A stretch of 61,276 bases of DNA from an uncultured Phycisphaerae bacterium (GTDB lineage Bacteria; Planctomycetota; Phycisphaerae; UBA1845; PWPN01). The stretch spans positions 1-61,276 of the forward strand of contig CALLOB010000068.1 in NCBI GenBank assembly GCA_938005315.1, written 5' to 3'. The notes beneath the pieces are model-generated. The model saw nothing but the letters and a program-made list of their open reading frames with translations. It made no database searches and was not told the DNA's origin. The position numbers were made by a program, and so were the translations under genes. Position 1 is the stretch's first letter; every line of letters starts with the position of its first letter. This document shows, piece after piece, positions 13,670 to 23,585 of this stretch.

Positions 13670-16463
13670 TCATGGCTGCAACCTCGCCACCGGCGCATTC
13701 CATGCGCGCACGGTCACGCCCGACAGCGTGCTCTTCGCGCCGAGCTCGAACGGGATGACACGCTCCTGGCCGGGTCGCAGGAAGAAGCTGTTGTCGTCCA
13801 GGTAGTCATCGTAGCCGTCGGGGAAATCGTCGATCAGGACGTTGAACGCCGGCACGGCGCCGATGTTGCGGACGGTCAGCGTGCCCTTGCGCCCCTCGAC
13901 TCTGACCTGGGCGGTCAGCTCGGTCCTCGGCAGGTTCAGCAACGGCGCGGCCGGGATCCTGGCGTAGGCCTCGTAGGCATCCCTGAAGCGGTCCTTGGAG
14001 AGCTGCCATATGTCGAGTTTCTCCAACTCCAGGATGCGCTCGGTCTTGGCCTTGAAGTTGAACCAGTACCACTGGTCGGACACGAGTCGGCCCCCGGCTT
14101 CGCGCATTGTGACGGCCAGCAGAAACGGTCTGGCTTTCACTGCCGGAATGGACAGCGAGATCGAGACCAGTTCGACGCGCTCGTCCGGGCCGAGCGGGGG
14201 TGTGTCGTAGTCTTTCGTCCAGACCTCCGTGAGATCGCTCCCGAACACGCTCGCCCGGACTTCGGCGCCTTCAAAGGTCGTCGCGGTGTCGTTGGCCACG
14301 TGGATCACGGCGGTGAATGCTTCTCCGTCGGTCCAATCCAGCTTCGGATAGACCGCGAAGGCGCAGCACGACAGGCACGTCTGCTTCGCCCGGTAGTAGG
14401 AGATCTTGGGGCTGCCGTAGTAATCGACCACCGCCCACGAGTGTCCCGGGAACAGGTCCGTGAACTTGTAGAACCAGAAGCCCGTCTTGTCCTGGCCGCT
14501 ACAGGATCGCTGGCCCTCGGCGGCGAACCGTAGCCAGTCGCCCTGGGCCATCTGGGAGTATTCGATGTACGTCCGCCTGTCGCGGATCGGGCCGTAGTCG
14601 CAGTATCTGAGCACCTTGATGGGATCGCGGCTGCTGAACTGATGCATGTGCTGAATCAGCGCGTGACGCGAATCGTCCATCGGCCACTTCTCCAGTTCCT
14701 CCGGCGGCAGATACTTCAGGCAGCTCGAGACGTTAGTCATGCTCGGCAGGCCGTACTCGTCGTAGAACACAGAGCTGTAGCTGTAGTAGTTGGCGTCCAT
14801 CGGCTGGCCATTGTGGAAGACGGACCAGTTATGCGTGCTGCCGCCCCACGGGTCGGTGCGGTGGAAGGGGCGGCTTGGATCATACTGCCGGCACCGGCGG
14901 CCGATCAGGAAAAGACCGTCGTCCGTGCCCTCGGGCGGGGCGTTCTCGTTGCCGCCGCCCCACATGACCAGCGACGGGTGGTTGCGCAACCGCAGGGTGT
15001 TCAGCCGGACCGTCTCTTCCAGCACGTCGTAAGGCTGGCGCTCGTGGCTGTTCCAGGCCGTCGGCCACGCCTGGAGCACCATGATCCCGGCGCGGTCGCA
15101 GGCGTCGTAGAATTCGTCGGTCTCGGGCATGCCGCTGCCCCAGCAGCGGAACATCTGCACGTGCTGGTCCCTGGCGAGTGTCACCAGCCGGTCGATCCGG
15201 CCGCGCGAGAAGTCCATCAACGGGTCCATCGTGCACCAGCCGGCGCCCTTGACGAAGACCGGGCGGCGGTTGATGACGAAGATCCAGTTGTATTTGTCCG
15301 GGTGAGGCCCGCCGGGCAGGGGGGCCATCTCGACGGTGCGGATGGCGAACGTGGTCGAGCATGTATCCGCCGTGCCGCCCTCCCGCGGAAGGAACGACAG
15401 CGTCAGGCGGTAAAGGTTATGTTCGCCCAGGCCGTTGGGCCACCAGAGCCTGGGATCGGGGATCGCAAACCGCAGATGCAGCGGCTTCGTGCCTCCGTCG
15501 CACGAGACCGCCTGTTCGAACCGCAGCGTCCGGCCGTCGAAGTTTTCCGGCGCGATCGTACCGATCAGCCGGCCGGACCACGGCGACCGGCCGCCGCGCA
15601 GGTGCAGCGCCAGACCCATCCGGCCGCCCTGAGCGTCGTGGGCGGCTACGAACGGATGCTCGATGCGCACCGCCGGCATGCCTTCGATCTTCACCGGTCG
15701 CCAGATCCAGCGCCGGGATGTTGCAGTAGTGCCAGCCGTAGACGTTGTTGAACACCACCGTCCGCGTCCAGCCGGCGTTCATGCCCCTGAAGAAATCGCT
15801 GGGGAAGTCGGTGCCCTCCTCATACGGGGCCGGGTCGATCTTCACGACCAGGTCGTTGGAACCTGTTCTGAGAATGTCGCCGACCTCGAAACACGGTCCG
15901 CCGAACATGCCCTCGTGCGCGCCGAGGCGCCGGCCGTTCAGCGAGACGGTGCAGTGGACGGCCACTCCGTCGAACACCAGCCGCGGTGCCGCCAGGGGCT
16001 CTGCGACGTCGAAGACCCGCCGGAACCAGCACGTTTTGAAGCTCTTTTCGCGGGCGAAGGCGTCGTTGCGGCCCACGCGGGGATCGGGGATCCTTCCGGC
16101 CGCAAGCAGCGCCGCGTGGACGCTGCCGGGCACCTCCGCGGGGATCGCATCCGCCCACGGTCCGGCCAGCCGTCCGGCTTCGTCGCCCTCCTCGGCCATC
16201 TGCCAGACGCCGTCCAGCGCGAACTGCGGCACGCCGGCCGGATGTTCGACTGCGCCCTCCGTCAGCGTCACCGTCTCGAAAGGCGATTCCCAGGGCGATG
16301 GCCCGGGGCCGTAGCTCACGCGGTCGACCTCGTCGAGGGATCGTCTGAGGGAGACCGGTTCCGTGGATGACGCCCGGGCGTCAGCTCCGTCATGCAGGAG
16401 CGAACACACGGCGGTCACAAGCACAAAAAAGCATCCTGCCAATCTCATCGTCTCTGCCATCAT
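13670..16463 (-). pseudogene. GH2 beta-mannosidase-like secreted enzyme, frameshifted
   Basis: Two frames make one glycoside hydrolase family 2 protein of about 930 aa. The 5' part (from ATG 16463; a GGAGGG site fits the adjacent ATG 16460 better) has a signal peptide and the sugar-binding jelly-roll domain up to CNIPALDL. The 3' part resumes at WRPVKIEG near 15712 and holds the immunoglobulin-like domain, the TIM barrel and the tail. Going from one frame to the other needs a skip of one base (1 extra or 2 missing) at 15705-15715. Both catalytic glutamates appear intact: acid/base in GGGNENAP, nucleophile in DEYGLPS. It is the last gene of the operon after the GntR regulator. Recent inactivation or an assembly error are both possible. 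Confidence 0.8.
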
Positions 16464-16489
16464 GCCCTCCGTCGTCTCCGCAGCCGTGG

Positions 16490-17257
16490 TCACCGGCTCA
16501 ACCGGATCGAAAACTTGTAACGGTCCGGCCGATAGACCGCCCTGACGAACTCCACGGGTCTGTTGCCATGCGTGTAGGTGACACGCTCCATGATCAGCAC
16601 GGTGTCGCCGGCCTCGAGTTTCAGGTGAGCGGCCTGCTCGGCCGTCGCCCTCGCGGTCTCGATGGTCTGCTTGCCCCACGCGATGGGGATGCGGTGATTG
16701 CGTTCGATCAGCGCGTAGAGCGAATGGCGGAAATCCTCGTCCGCGCGGATGCCGTAGGCCGCGGGAATCTCCGAGCATAGCAGGACGACGGGGAATACCT
16801 TGTTCGTGCCACGAAGCCGGCGGATACGGACCGTCTTCGCCCGGGCCGGCAACTGCAGGCGGGCCCGGACCTCATCGCCCGGCACGTGCTCCTCGGCGCC
16901 GAGCACTTCCGTGCGGATCCTCAGGCCCTTGCCGGCCATCTCCTCGGTGTATCCCTTGAGCCGCGCGAGGTCCTCGACGATCTTGTTCTGGATGACGCGG
17001 GTTCCGATGCCGCGGCGCCGCTCGAGCAATCCCTTGGCCACGAAGTCGTCGAGCGTCTTCTTCACCGTCGCCCGGCTGACGCCGAACATCTCGATCAGCT
17101 CGAACTCCGGGGGAATCATCCGGCCCACCATCTCCGGGCGGGAAATGCGCTCCAGCAGGATCTGCGTCATCTGATGATAAAGGGGCACCGGCGACGAGGC
17201 GTCGAGCTGAAACCGCTCGCCGGGGTCAAGAACGCGGTCGGACCTTCCTGCTCTCAT
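16490..17257 (-). CDS. GntR/HutC-family transcriptional regulator (UTRA domain)
   Basis: 255 aa from the ATG at 17257. The N-terminal winged helix (about 15-85) has PLYHQMTQILLERI, PPEFELIEMFGVSRATVKKTLD and the wing RRRGIGTRV. The C-terminal UTRA ligand domain (about 100-250) ends YRPDRYKFSIRLSR, the standard HutC-type end. Such regulators sense a sugar or sugar phosphate and repress their own catabolic operon. Here it lies within that operon, 7 bases after the dehydrogenase remnant and 26 bases before the GH2-like gene. A longer frame to 17329 adds only compositionally odd residues. It is intact although several neighbours are broken. Confidence 0.9.
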   Translation of the reverse strand: MRAGRSDRVLDPGERFQLDASSPVPLYHQMTQILLERISRPEMVGRMIPPEFELIEMFGVSRATVKKTLDDFVAKGLLERRRGIGTRVIQNKIVEDLARLKGYTEEMAGKGLRIRTEVLGAEEHVPGDEVRARLQLPARAKTVRIRRLRGTNKVFPVVLLCSEIPAAYGIRADEDFRHSLYALIERNHRIPIAWGKQTIETARATAEQAAHLKLEAGDTVLIMERVTYTHGNRPVEFVRAVYRPDRYKFSIRLSR

Positions 17258-17264
17258 GCCGGGG

Positions 17265-17671
17265 TCACTCCCTGTTCGATGCTCCCTGCACCGCCCATGG
17301 CGCGCCGGCCAGCTGCCCGGCATCGACACAATACCGCGGCCGCTCGCCCCGCAGCACCCGGGCCATTTCCCGCGCCGCCTTCACCCGCATCTCCAGCATC
17401 CCTGCCTCCGAGTAGAACGGGCTGTGGGGGGTGATGACAAGGTTGACCGGGGGTCGGCGCCTTCGCGCCACAGGCGGATGATTGCCTCCTGGGGGCCAGG
17501 CGGCTCGGTCGGCAGGACGTCGATGCCCGCGCCGCCGAGCCGGCCCTCCCTCAGGGCATCGGCCAGCCGCCGCTGGTATCGCAGGTTCGTCTCCGCCAGG
17601 CTCTCGTGGATGTACCGTCGTCCATCGGAAAACGTGAGAATGCCGGCCTTGATTCTTCCGGTGGTCATCAT
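17265..17671 (-). pseudogene. Fused remnant: fucose-isomerase-like start joined to a 2-hydroxyacid dehydrogenase end
   Basis: The ATG at 17671 overlaps the epimerase stop (ATGA), as expected for a coupled gene. The first about 35 residues (KAGILTFSDGRRYIHESLAE) look like the start of an L-fucose/arabinose isomerase family protein. At LADALREGRLGGAGIDVLP the sequence becomes the C-terminal end of a D-isomer 2-hydroxyacid dehydrogenase. A frameshift (one base missing, about 17445-17460) then separates the last part (NLVITPHSPFYSEAGMLEMR). Most of both genes is gone. A deletion between two adjacent genes is the simplest explanation. No activity is expected. Confidence 0.7.
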
Positions 17672-18537
17672 GCCGCCCTCAGTTTGTCACGAATGAACTG
17701 CAGCGCCCGCCGGGCTTCCGAGTCCAGATCGATGCCTTCGGCCAGATCCCGGAAGACGCTGATGTCGCGGCCCAGCTCCCCGCCGGGCTTCAGGAACGGC
17801 TCCATTACCACCGGACCGTCATAGTCGATCTCTTTCAGCGCCGTCGCGATCTCGCCCCACGGAATACGTCCTCGTCCCGGCGCCCGGCGGTTGGTCTCAC
17901 CGACATGGAAATGCCCGAGCAAACCGCCGGCCGTGCGGATCGCCTCGTGGAAACTGTCCTCCTCGATGTTCATGTGGAAGCTGTCCAGCAGAATCCTGAG
18001 GTTCGGGCTGCCGACGCGGCGGACGTACTCGACAGCCTCTGCCGCCGTGTTCATCATGTATTGCTCGAAGTGGTTGACGACCTCCACGTTGAACAGCACC
18101 CCGCAGTCCTCGACGGCTTTCATCACTTCCTTCATGCTCTCGATGCTGCAATCGACGAACGTACGGCGTTCCGTCGCGCCCGCCGGCAGCCGGCGCGGCC
18201 AGCAGCCATAAATGATGCCGCCCAGTCCTCTGGCGCCCATGTATCTGAGCATCCGGGCCTGCTGCCTCTAGAAGTCGATCCCCCGTCGCCGCAGGGTCGC
18301 ATCCTCCGCGGCGACGTCATACGCCTGCGGCAGGCCGATGCAGAACGTCAGCTCGATGCCGTGCCGTGCGGCGGCGGCCTTGAGTCGGTCGGGATCGGCG
18401 TTCGGCATGTTGGTGACCGTCCCGGAGTTCACCTCCTGGATGTCGAAACCCAGGCCGGCGACCTTCGAGACGAACGGCACGAAGTCCGCGTCCCAGTCGC
18501 GCGTCCAATACGCATAGCAGATCCCGACTCTGTTCAT
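17668..18537 (-). pseudogene. D-tagatose/D-psicose 3-epimerase-family protein with internal amber codon
   Basis: Reading from ATG 18537 gives a full-length (289-codon) sugar epimerase TIM barrel. The same frame contains one TAG (plus-strand CTA at 18268-18270) between RRGIDF and RQQARMLRYMGARGLGG. No frameshift is involved. Metal-site segments typical of the family are kept: NVEVVNHFEQY, LLDSFHMNIEED, GHFHVGETNR and VMEPF. The family epimerises ketohexoses at C3 or isomerises related sugars. It starts 16 bases after the UlaG-like gene and its stop overlaps the next start. A nonsense substitution in a recently active gene is likely. Amber suppression or sequencing error cannot be excluded. Confidence 0.8.
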
Positions 18538-18553
18538 GGCGTTCTCCAGACCC

Positions 18554-19426
18554 TTACATCGGGCCGGCGGGCGAGAAGCCGATCCGCATCGCCCGACCCA
18601 CCTGCGGCACGACACACCTCTCCTCCAGGTCGTGCTCCCGAATCCGCAGGCGGAGATCCCGCGGGTCCACGGTATTGAAATCGAACGTCCCGAAATGGTA
18701 CGCAATCAGGCAGGGGATGCCCGCCTCCCTGATGAGCGAGAGCGCCTCGTCGAGGGTGAAGTTTCCTGGAATGCCGCTGCTCCGCCGGCCCTCGTCACGG
18801 CCGTTGACGGGCAGCAACGCGACATGCACGCCGATCGACGACAGGCGCTCCGCAAGCCCCCCATAGGGTACACAATCGCCGGAGTGATAAAGCACGACGC
18901 GGCCGAGGCGCAGCACATAGCCCAGGAACCGGCAGCTGCCGGACGCATCGCGCTCCATCGTCTCGTGCGCCGCAGCGAGCGCCAGGATCGCCACGTCCGC
19001 CGCCGGCTCGAAGCAATCACCGTCGTCAAGCAGAACACGGCGCGCGGCCGGCAGACCGATCTCCAGTGCGTGACCCCCTTCCGCCCGCGGCAGAACGAAA
19101 CGGCACTCGGGGTTGCCGCGTGCGAGCACGGAAAGCGTGCCCGGATCCATATGGTCCGAATGGCGGTGCGTGCAGAGGCACCAGTCGAGACCCTTCACCT
19201 CCACTGGCGCGATCGCGGGTGGCATCATGCGAATGTGTGGAAACGGCGTGCCTGCATACCTGGCGGCCAGGTAGTCCGACAGGTAGGGGTCGATCATGAG
19301 GAAACGGTCGCGGAACCGGATTGCGAAGCCGGCCTGTCCGAGCCACCACAGGACGATGTCGTCGCGCTCCTGGGGCGCCTCGAGCTCACCCACGGTCCGG
19401 CCGGGATGTTCCGTCCACACGATCAA
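18554..19426 (-). CDS. UlaG-like metallo-beta-lactamase-fold hydrolase
   Basis: 290 aa from the TTG at 19426, chosen because GGAG lies 8 nt upstream and the protein then begins just before the beta-lactamase fold (IVLWWLGQAGFAI). Metal ligands are visible: CTHRHSDHMDPGT (HxHxDH), then HSGD, and a late His in AYHFGTFDF. This architecture matches the UlaG/L-ascorbate-6-phosphate lactonase group. It is a likely lactonase or phosphodiesterase-type hydrolase acting on a sugar acid derivative in the cytoplasm. It is intact, 29 bases after the cupin isomerase and 16 before the epimerase, so it belongs to the sugar operon. The precise substrate is not predictable. Confidence 0.85.
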   Translation of the reverse strand: MIVWTEHPGRTVGELEAPQERDDIVLWWLGQAGFAIRFRDRFLMIDPYLSDYLAARYAGTPFPHIRMMPPAIAPVEVKGLDWCLCTHRHSDHMDPGTLSVLARGNPECRFVLPRAEGGHALEIGLPAARRVLLDDGDCFEPAADVAILALAAAHETMERDASGSCRFLGYVLRLGRVVLYHSGDCVPYGGLAERLSSIGVHVALLPVNGRDEGRRSSGIPGNFTLDEALSLIREAGIPCLIAYHFGTFDFNTVDPRDLRLRIREHDLEERCVVPQVGRAMRIGFSPAGPM

Positions 19427-19455
19427 GCGTACGTCTCCGTTCGGCCGGTGGGCTG

Positions 19456-20019
19456 CTATTGCACGACCAGCTCGCCGTTTCGCAGCAACACGCGTTTCGG
19501 GAAGCCCTCCCTGGCAATGTCGCCGTAGTTGTGCCCCGCGTCCGCCGGCCAGACGCAGAACATGGACAGCGGCTCCCGCCCCGTGTTGATCGAGCGGTGG
19601 GCCCAGTATGGCGGAACGTAAACCACGCGGCCCGGAGTCATCATCTCCGACGCGCACCGTCCATCGCTCGTCTTCATCATCATGCACCCCCGGCCCGTCA
19701 GACACAGGTGCACCTCCGCCGTATGCGCGATCGCGTGATAGTGCCCCTTCGTCATGAAGCATTCATCGCCCACCGCGCCCGGCTGGATGCGGCTGACGCA
19801 GAACAGCAGGTGGCCGGATTCCTCCGGCAGCGGCGCTTCAAACGTTTCGTAGTGCAAAGGGTCGTTCCGTTCGCTGATCAGCCGTTCCAGGGCGTCCTCG
19901 TCGCGGTAATAGCCTCGCATGTCCGACGCCCGGCGGACGTTGTGCCTCGCCGGCTCGCGCGTCACGCCCTCGATCATGTCGATTCCGATACTGAACGGCT
20001 GCATGATCAGCAGGCCCAT
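19456..20019 (-). CDS. Cupin-type glucose-6-phosphate isomerase
   Basis: 187 aa, the cupin (archaeal-type) phosphoglucose isomerase family. It interconverts glucose-6-P and fructose-6-P using a bound metal. The signature is complete: GVTREPARHNVRRASDMRGYYRDE, then KGHYHAIAHTAEVHLCLTGRG with the His-x-His and Glu metal ligands, and PPYWAHRSINTG with the third His. ATG 20019 has AAGGAAGG upstream; a GTG 3 bases earlier is possible. The length is normal. It is intact within the sugar operon, and a dedicated isomerase there suggests that a ketose or hexose phosphate is the entry point into central metabolism. Confidence 0.9.
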   Translation of the reverse strand: MGLLIMQPFSIGIDMIEGVTREPARHNVRRASDMRGYYRDEDALERLISERNDPLHYETFEAPLPEESGHLLFCVSRIQPGAVGDECFMTKGHYHAIAHTAEVHLCLTGRGCMMMKTSDGRCASEMMTPGRVVYVPPYWAHRSINTGREPLSMFCVWPADAGHNYGDIAREGFPKRVLLRNGELVVQ

Positions 20020-20049
20020 CACCGCCTTCCTTTCCCCGCCAGCGCGGCC

Positions 20050-21003
20050 TCAACGGCACGCTGCGGCGATCCGTGACAGTTCGTCGAACTGAGGTCCCGT
20101 CGATGCAATCGCCACGTCGAACACTTCAGCAATCACGTGCGTCCAACCGTGGATGAAATAAACCCAGCCGTCCTCGATCCGCAGGCCCCGCCGCTCCTGC
20201 TGGGCGCGGGCCTGGTCGAGAAAGACCAGGTTTCCGCGGTAATTGAAATCCCATGCGATTCCGCGCTCCGGGAACGTTGCCGCGGTGGTCAGCGGCGAAC
20301 CCGGCGCGTTTTTGCCCAGGCCGGTTGCGTTGACCACCAGCGACCCCGGCTTGAGCCCGGCCACGAGCTGGTCGTAGTCCTCCAGCCTCGGACAATGGTG
20401 GTAGTCGCACGGGACGCCGGCGGCGAGACGGGCGTGAATCCGCCTCATTTCGTCGAGCCGGGCGGACGAACGGTTCGTCACCACGATGCGCGCCGGCCGG
20501 TTGTCCCCGTGCTCGGGCTTCATGAGGTACGAGGCGATCGCAATCGACGGACCGCCCGCGTTCAGCACGAGGGCCTCCGCGCCCGTTTCCCGCCAGTAGC
20601 CGTTCGGCAGGAACGCCTCCAGGGCCAGACTGACCGTGATCGGATCCGTGGCGTGACCGCAGAGCCGTCCTGCCCGCTTCGAAATGCAGCTGACCTCGCC
20701 CATCAGGCTGGCGTACGGGTCCTGCTCGTCGAAGAGATCCCGGGCGGCCTCGAGCAGGTCGATCTTGTGCGTCGTGACCAGGGCCCCGACGGACAGCGGG
20801 TCGGCCTTGAGGAACGACACGACGCTGCGGTACGCCTCGGGCGAATCGTGGCTGCGGCAGTCGATGCCCTCGATGACGCAATCGCCGAGTCGCAGGTACC
20901 TGGCCCACTCGGGAAAGACCCGCATGATCGACGACGCCCCGGTCGTCACGCCGACGAAATAGAACGTGGGCCTGCGGGCCGGTCGAAGGGTGTCAGGCGT
21001 CAT
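20050..21003 (-). CDS. Shikimate/quinate dehydrogenase-family oxidoreductase
   Basis: 317 aa. The N-terminal substrate domain starts TFYFVGVTTGASSIMRVFPEWA, where true AroE has a GxPxxHSxSP segment, so the substrate differs from shikimate. ALVTTHKIDLLEAA keeps the catalytic Lys (KIDL) and there is a DPITVSLAL helix. The Rossmann part has VLNAGGPSIAIASYL instead of GAGGA, and VVNATGLGKNAPGSPL (the conserved NAT-GL-K). The ATG at 21003 overlaps the end of the upstream kinase by 11 bases; TTG 21012 and GTG 21009 are alternatives. As part of a sugar operon it probably oxidises a sugar acid or cyclitol. Intact. Confidence 0.8.
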   Translation of the reverse strand: MTPDTLRPARRPTFYFVGVTTGASSIMRVFPEWARYLRLGDCVIEGIDCRSHDSPEAYRSVVSFLKADPLSVGALVTTHKIDLLEAARDLFDEQDPYASLMGEVSCISKRAGRLCGHATDPITVSLALEAFLPNGYWRETGAEALVLNAGGPSIAIASYLMKPEHGDNRPARIVVTNRSSARLDEMRRIHARLAAGVPCDYHHCPRLEDYDQLVAGLKPGSLVVNATGLGKNAPGSPLTTAATFPERGIAWDFNYRGNLVFLDQARAQQERRGLRIEDGWVYFIHGWTHVIAEVFDVAIASTGPQFDELSRIAAACR

Positions 21004-22540
21004 GCTCACCAATGCCCCCCTGCGACTCCTCGCCGAATGATGCCAGGTGCGCGATCAGCGAAGCATATCGTGCGATGCGCCCGCGCCGCTGAGCGACGGC
21101 GAGCCGGTCCGGCCGAACCGCCTTCCCGCAGCGGGCCCACCGCTCCGCCGTCTCGCGCACGTCCCGGAACAGGCCGGCGCCCGCGCCGGCCAGGATGGCG
21201 GCGCCCATCGGGGCCTTCTCCGATCTCCGGACTCGCGCGATCGGCCGATCGAGCGTCTCCGCCTTGATCCGGTTCCACAAGTTGCTCCGCTCGCCCCCCC
21301 CGGTGACGCGCAGCTCCCTCAGCATCAGGCCCCGGTAGAGGCGCCGAATCACGCCGAGATAGACGCCGTATTCCAGCGCGACACTTTCCAGTACGGCGAG
21401 ATAGAGGTGCACCAGCGTGTGGTGCCGCGCGAGGTTGACCCAGGCACCTCGCAGCTGCGGCTGACTCGGGCAGGCCCGCCCGCTCAGGTGCGGTACGAAC
21501 ATCGGCGCGTCGTCGCGCATCGCCACCCGCGCCGCCAGTCGGTCCAGCACGTCCAGCGAGACCGCTCTTGAACGGACGGAGACCCCCGGCGCGATCTGCT
21601 GCCGGAACCATTGGAGGTTCAGCCCGCCACCGTTGATGTAGGCGTAGGCATGCCAGAGCCCGGGTACCGCCGATTATCCTCAGCCGATCATCCGATGCCC
21701 AAGATCGGGCCGGAAGTCCGAGGTCGTGACCGCGAAGACGGACTCCGTCCCCGCGACGTCGACGCAGACGCCCTCCCGCGTGGCCCCGCAGGACATAAAC
21801 GACGCCGCCGTGCCTCCGCAGCCGGCCACGACCGGCACGCCGGCGCGAATCCCGCACCGTTCCACCATGCCGCGGCACAGCTCGCCGACGACGTCGGTCG
21901 AATCCACGATCCTCGGCAACTTCGACGGATCCAGGCCGAACAGGCGGCACAGCGAGGGATCCCACCGGCCCCGGCGATTAGCCGCGAACCCGGAGAAGTG
22001 GAGGTAAGTCCTGTCCAGAAACGCCCCCGAACCGTCCAGTCCGCAGAGCCGCATCGCCGCGTAGCCCGCCGGCTGCACGAAGCCGCGAATCGAGCGGTAC
22101 ACCCACGGGCGTTCCCGCTTCCACCAGAGGATCTTCGGTCCATGGTTGAAGCTCGGCGGGCAGCCGGTCCTGTCGCGTACGGCGTCACCGGCCTTGCGTG
22201 CCATCCGCCCGATGTACGGCGCGCACCGCATGTCGAGCCACGAGTCGTATGGTGTCACCTTCCTGCCGTCGCGCCCGACGCCGATGAGTCCGGCCATCTG
22301 GTCCGACATCGCAATGGCCGCGATCGACGGGGTCCCGACGCGGGCCTGCCTCACGCACGCCCGGATCACGCGGCAGACGGAGGCGAGCTGACGCTCAGGA
22401 TCCTCCTCGACGTTGACTGCGTCAGGGCGATGCAGCCGCGACGGCTCGAATCCGACGGCCAGCCGGTCGCCGGCCTCGGTGAACAAGGCCCCCTTGGTCC
22501 CCTGGGTGCCGATGTCGAGGCCGATCACCGCCCGCGTCAT
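20993..22540 (-). pseudogene. FGGY-family carbohydrate kinase (xylulokinase-like), two in-frame stops
   Basis: A 515-residue kinase reads in one frame except for TGA-GGA-TAA at about 21680-21672, between GHRMIG and SAVPGLWHAYAY. The N-terminal half starts with the phosphate loop GLDIGTQGTKGALF and has MSDQMAGLIGVGRDG. The C-terminal half has INGGGLNLQWF, RLYRGLMLRELRVTGGGERS and the APMGAAILAGAGAGLF adenosine motif. The start overlaps the dehydrogenase stop (ATGA). Two stops within three codons are unlikely to be one sequencing error, unless a pair of compensating indels surrounds them. As written the sequence yields a truncated kinase without its ATP lobe. Confidence 0.8.
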
Positions 22541-23585
22541 GGCTCACCTGTGATCACGATCTTCAACGACTCTCCGTTCATCGCCGTTTCGAACGCCTCA
22601 TTCATCCGCGGTCGGGGAAACACGTGCGACACGAGCGGCTTCAGGTCGACCGCGCCCCCTGCGATCAGCCGCATCGTACGTCGGAAGTCGATCGGCGGCC
22701 CGCCTGTCGTCCCCGTCACCACCAGATGCGGTAGTGGACCTTATTGACGTTCAGCCGCATGCGCACATCGTCGCCGGGCACGCCGCCGAAAAGACACAGC
22801 CTGCCGAGAGGCGCCAGCAGATCCACGGCCAGCTCCGCCGCCTCGCAGGATGAGCAGGCTGTGATCGCCACGTCCACGCCGCGGCCGGCGGTCCATTCCA
22901 TCACCGTCGACAGGACGCCGTCGCCCGACTCCGGGATGACCGCCGATGCGCCCAGCTTTCGTCCGCTGGCGAGGCGGCGCTCGTCCGGGTCGACCAGAAT
23001 CACCTCCGAGGCTCCGGTGTGCCGCGCCAGCAGGAGGTGCATCAGCCCGATCGGCCCGGCGCCGAAGATCACCGCCGAATCGCCGGGCATCAGCCGCGCC
23101 GCCCTCTGCCCGTTGACCACGCATGAAAACGGTTCGATCAGCGATGCCTCGATCCATGACAGCGAATCCGGCAGCGGGATCGCGTTCCCCTGCTGCACGG
23201 CCGATGCCAGCAGCCGCACATACTCGGCGTGGCAGCCGTCCATCGTGATCCCGAAGGCCGTGTAGTCCGGGCACAGGTTCGCCAGGCCGCGGGCGCACAT
23301 GTCGCAACGGCCGCAGCCCATGTTCGGCACGATGCCGACGCGCAGGCCGGGCCTGTAGCCGATCACCTCGGCGCCGGTCTCCTCGATCGTGCCGGCGAAC
23401 TCGTGGCCGAGGACGATTTTTCGGCCCGCCCGGAGCTTGCGGTGCCCGTTGCGGATGATACGCACGTCGGTGCCGCAGATCGAGGACGCCCCGACGCGCA
23501 GAAGGATCTCGTCCCGCCAGATCGACGGACGCGGCACATCCTCGACCGCGAACGCGCCGCCCTGAACGTAGGTTGCGGCGATCAC
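22537..23585 (-). pseudogene. Zn-dependent alcohol dehydrogenase (sorbitol dehydrogenase-like), frameshifted
   Basis: A medium-chain dehydrogenase of about 349 aa in two frames. The first part holds the catalytic zinc site (GTDVRI with its Cys, GHEFAGT), the four-cysteine structural zinc lobe (CGRCDMC and CPDY nearby) and the Rossmann core (VIFGAGPIGLMHL). It ends early at HYRIWW. The next frame resumes with LVVTGTTGGPP and runs to IVITGEP. One base is missing near 22728, in TACCGCATCTGG. Its start overlaps the oxidoreductase upstream by 4 bases and its stop overlaps the kinase start. The missing tail (about 65 aa) includes part of the catalytic domain. Confidence 0.82.

Noticed and set aside
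21672..21680. Selenocysteine at the TGA in the kinase
   Set aside because: A TAA follows two codons later and FGGY kinases have no selenocysteine at this place. No SECIS-like hairpin was sought successfully.
22720..22735. Programmed frameshift in the alcohol dehydrogenase
   Set aside because: No slippery heptamer or downstream structure, and neighbouring genes carry unrelated lesions, so mutation or sequence error is simpler.
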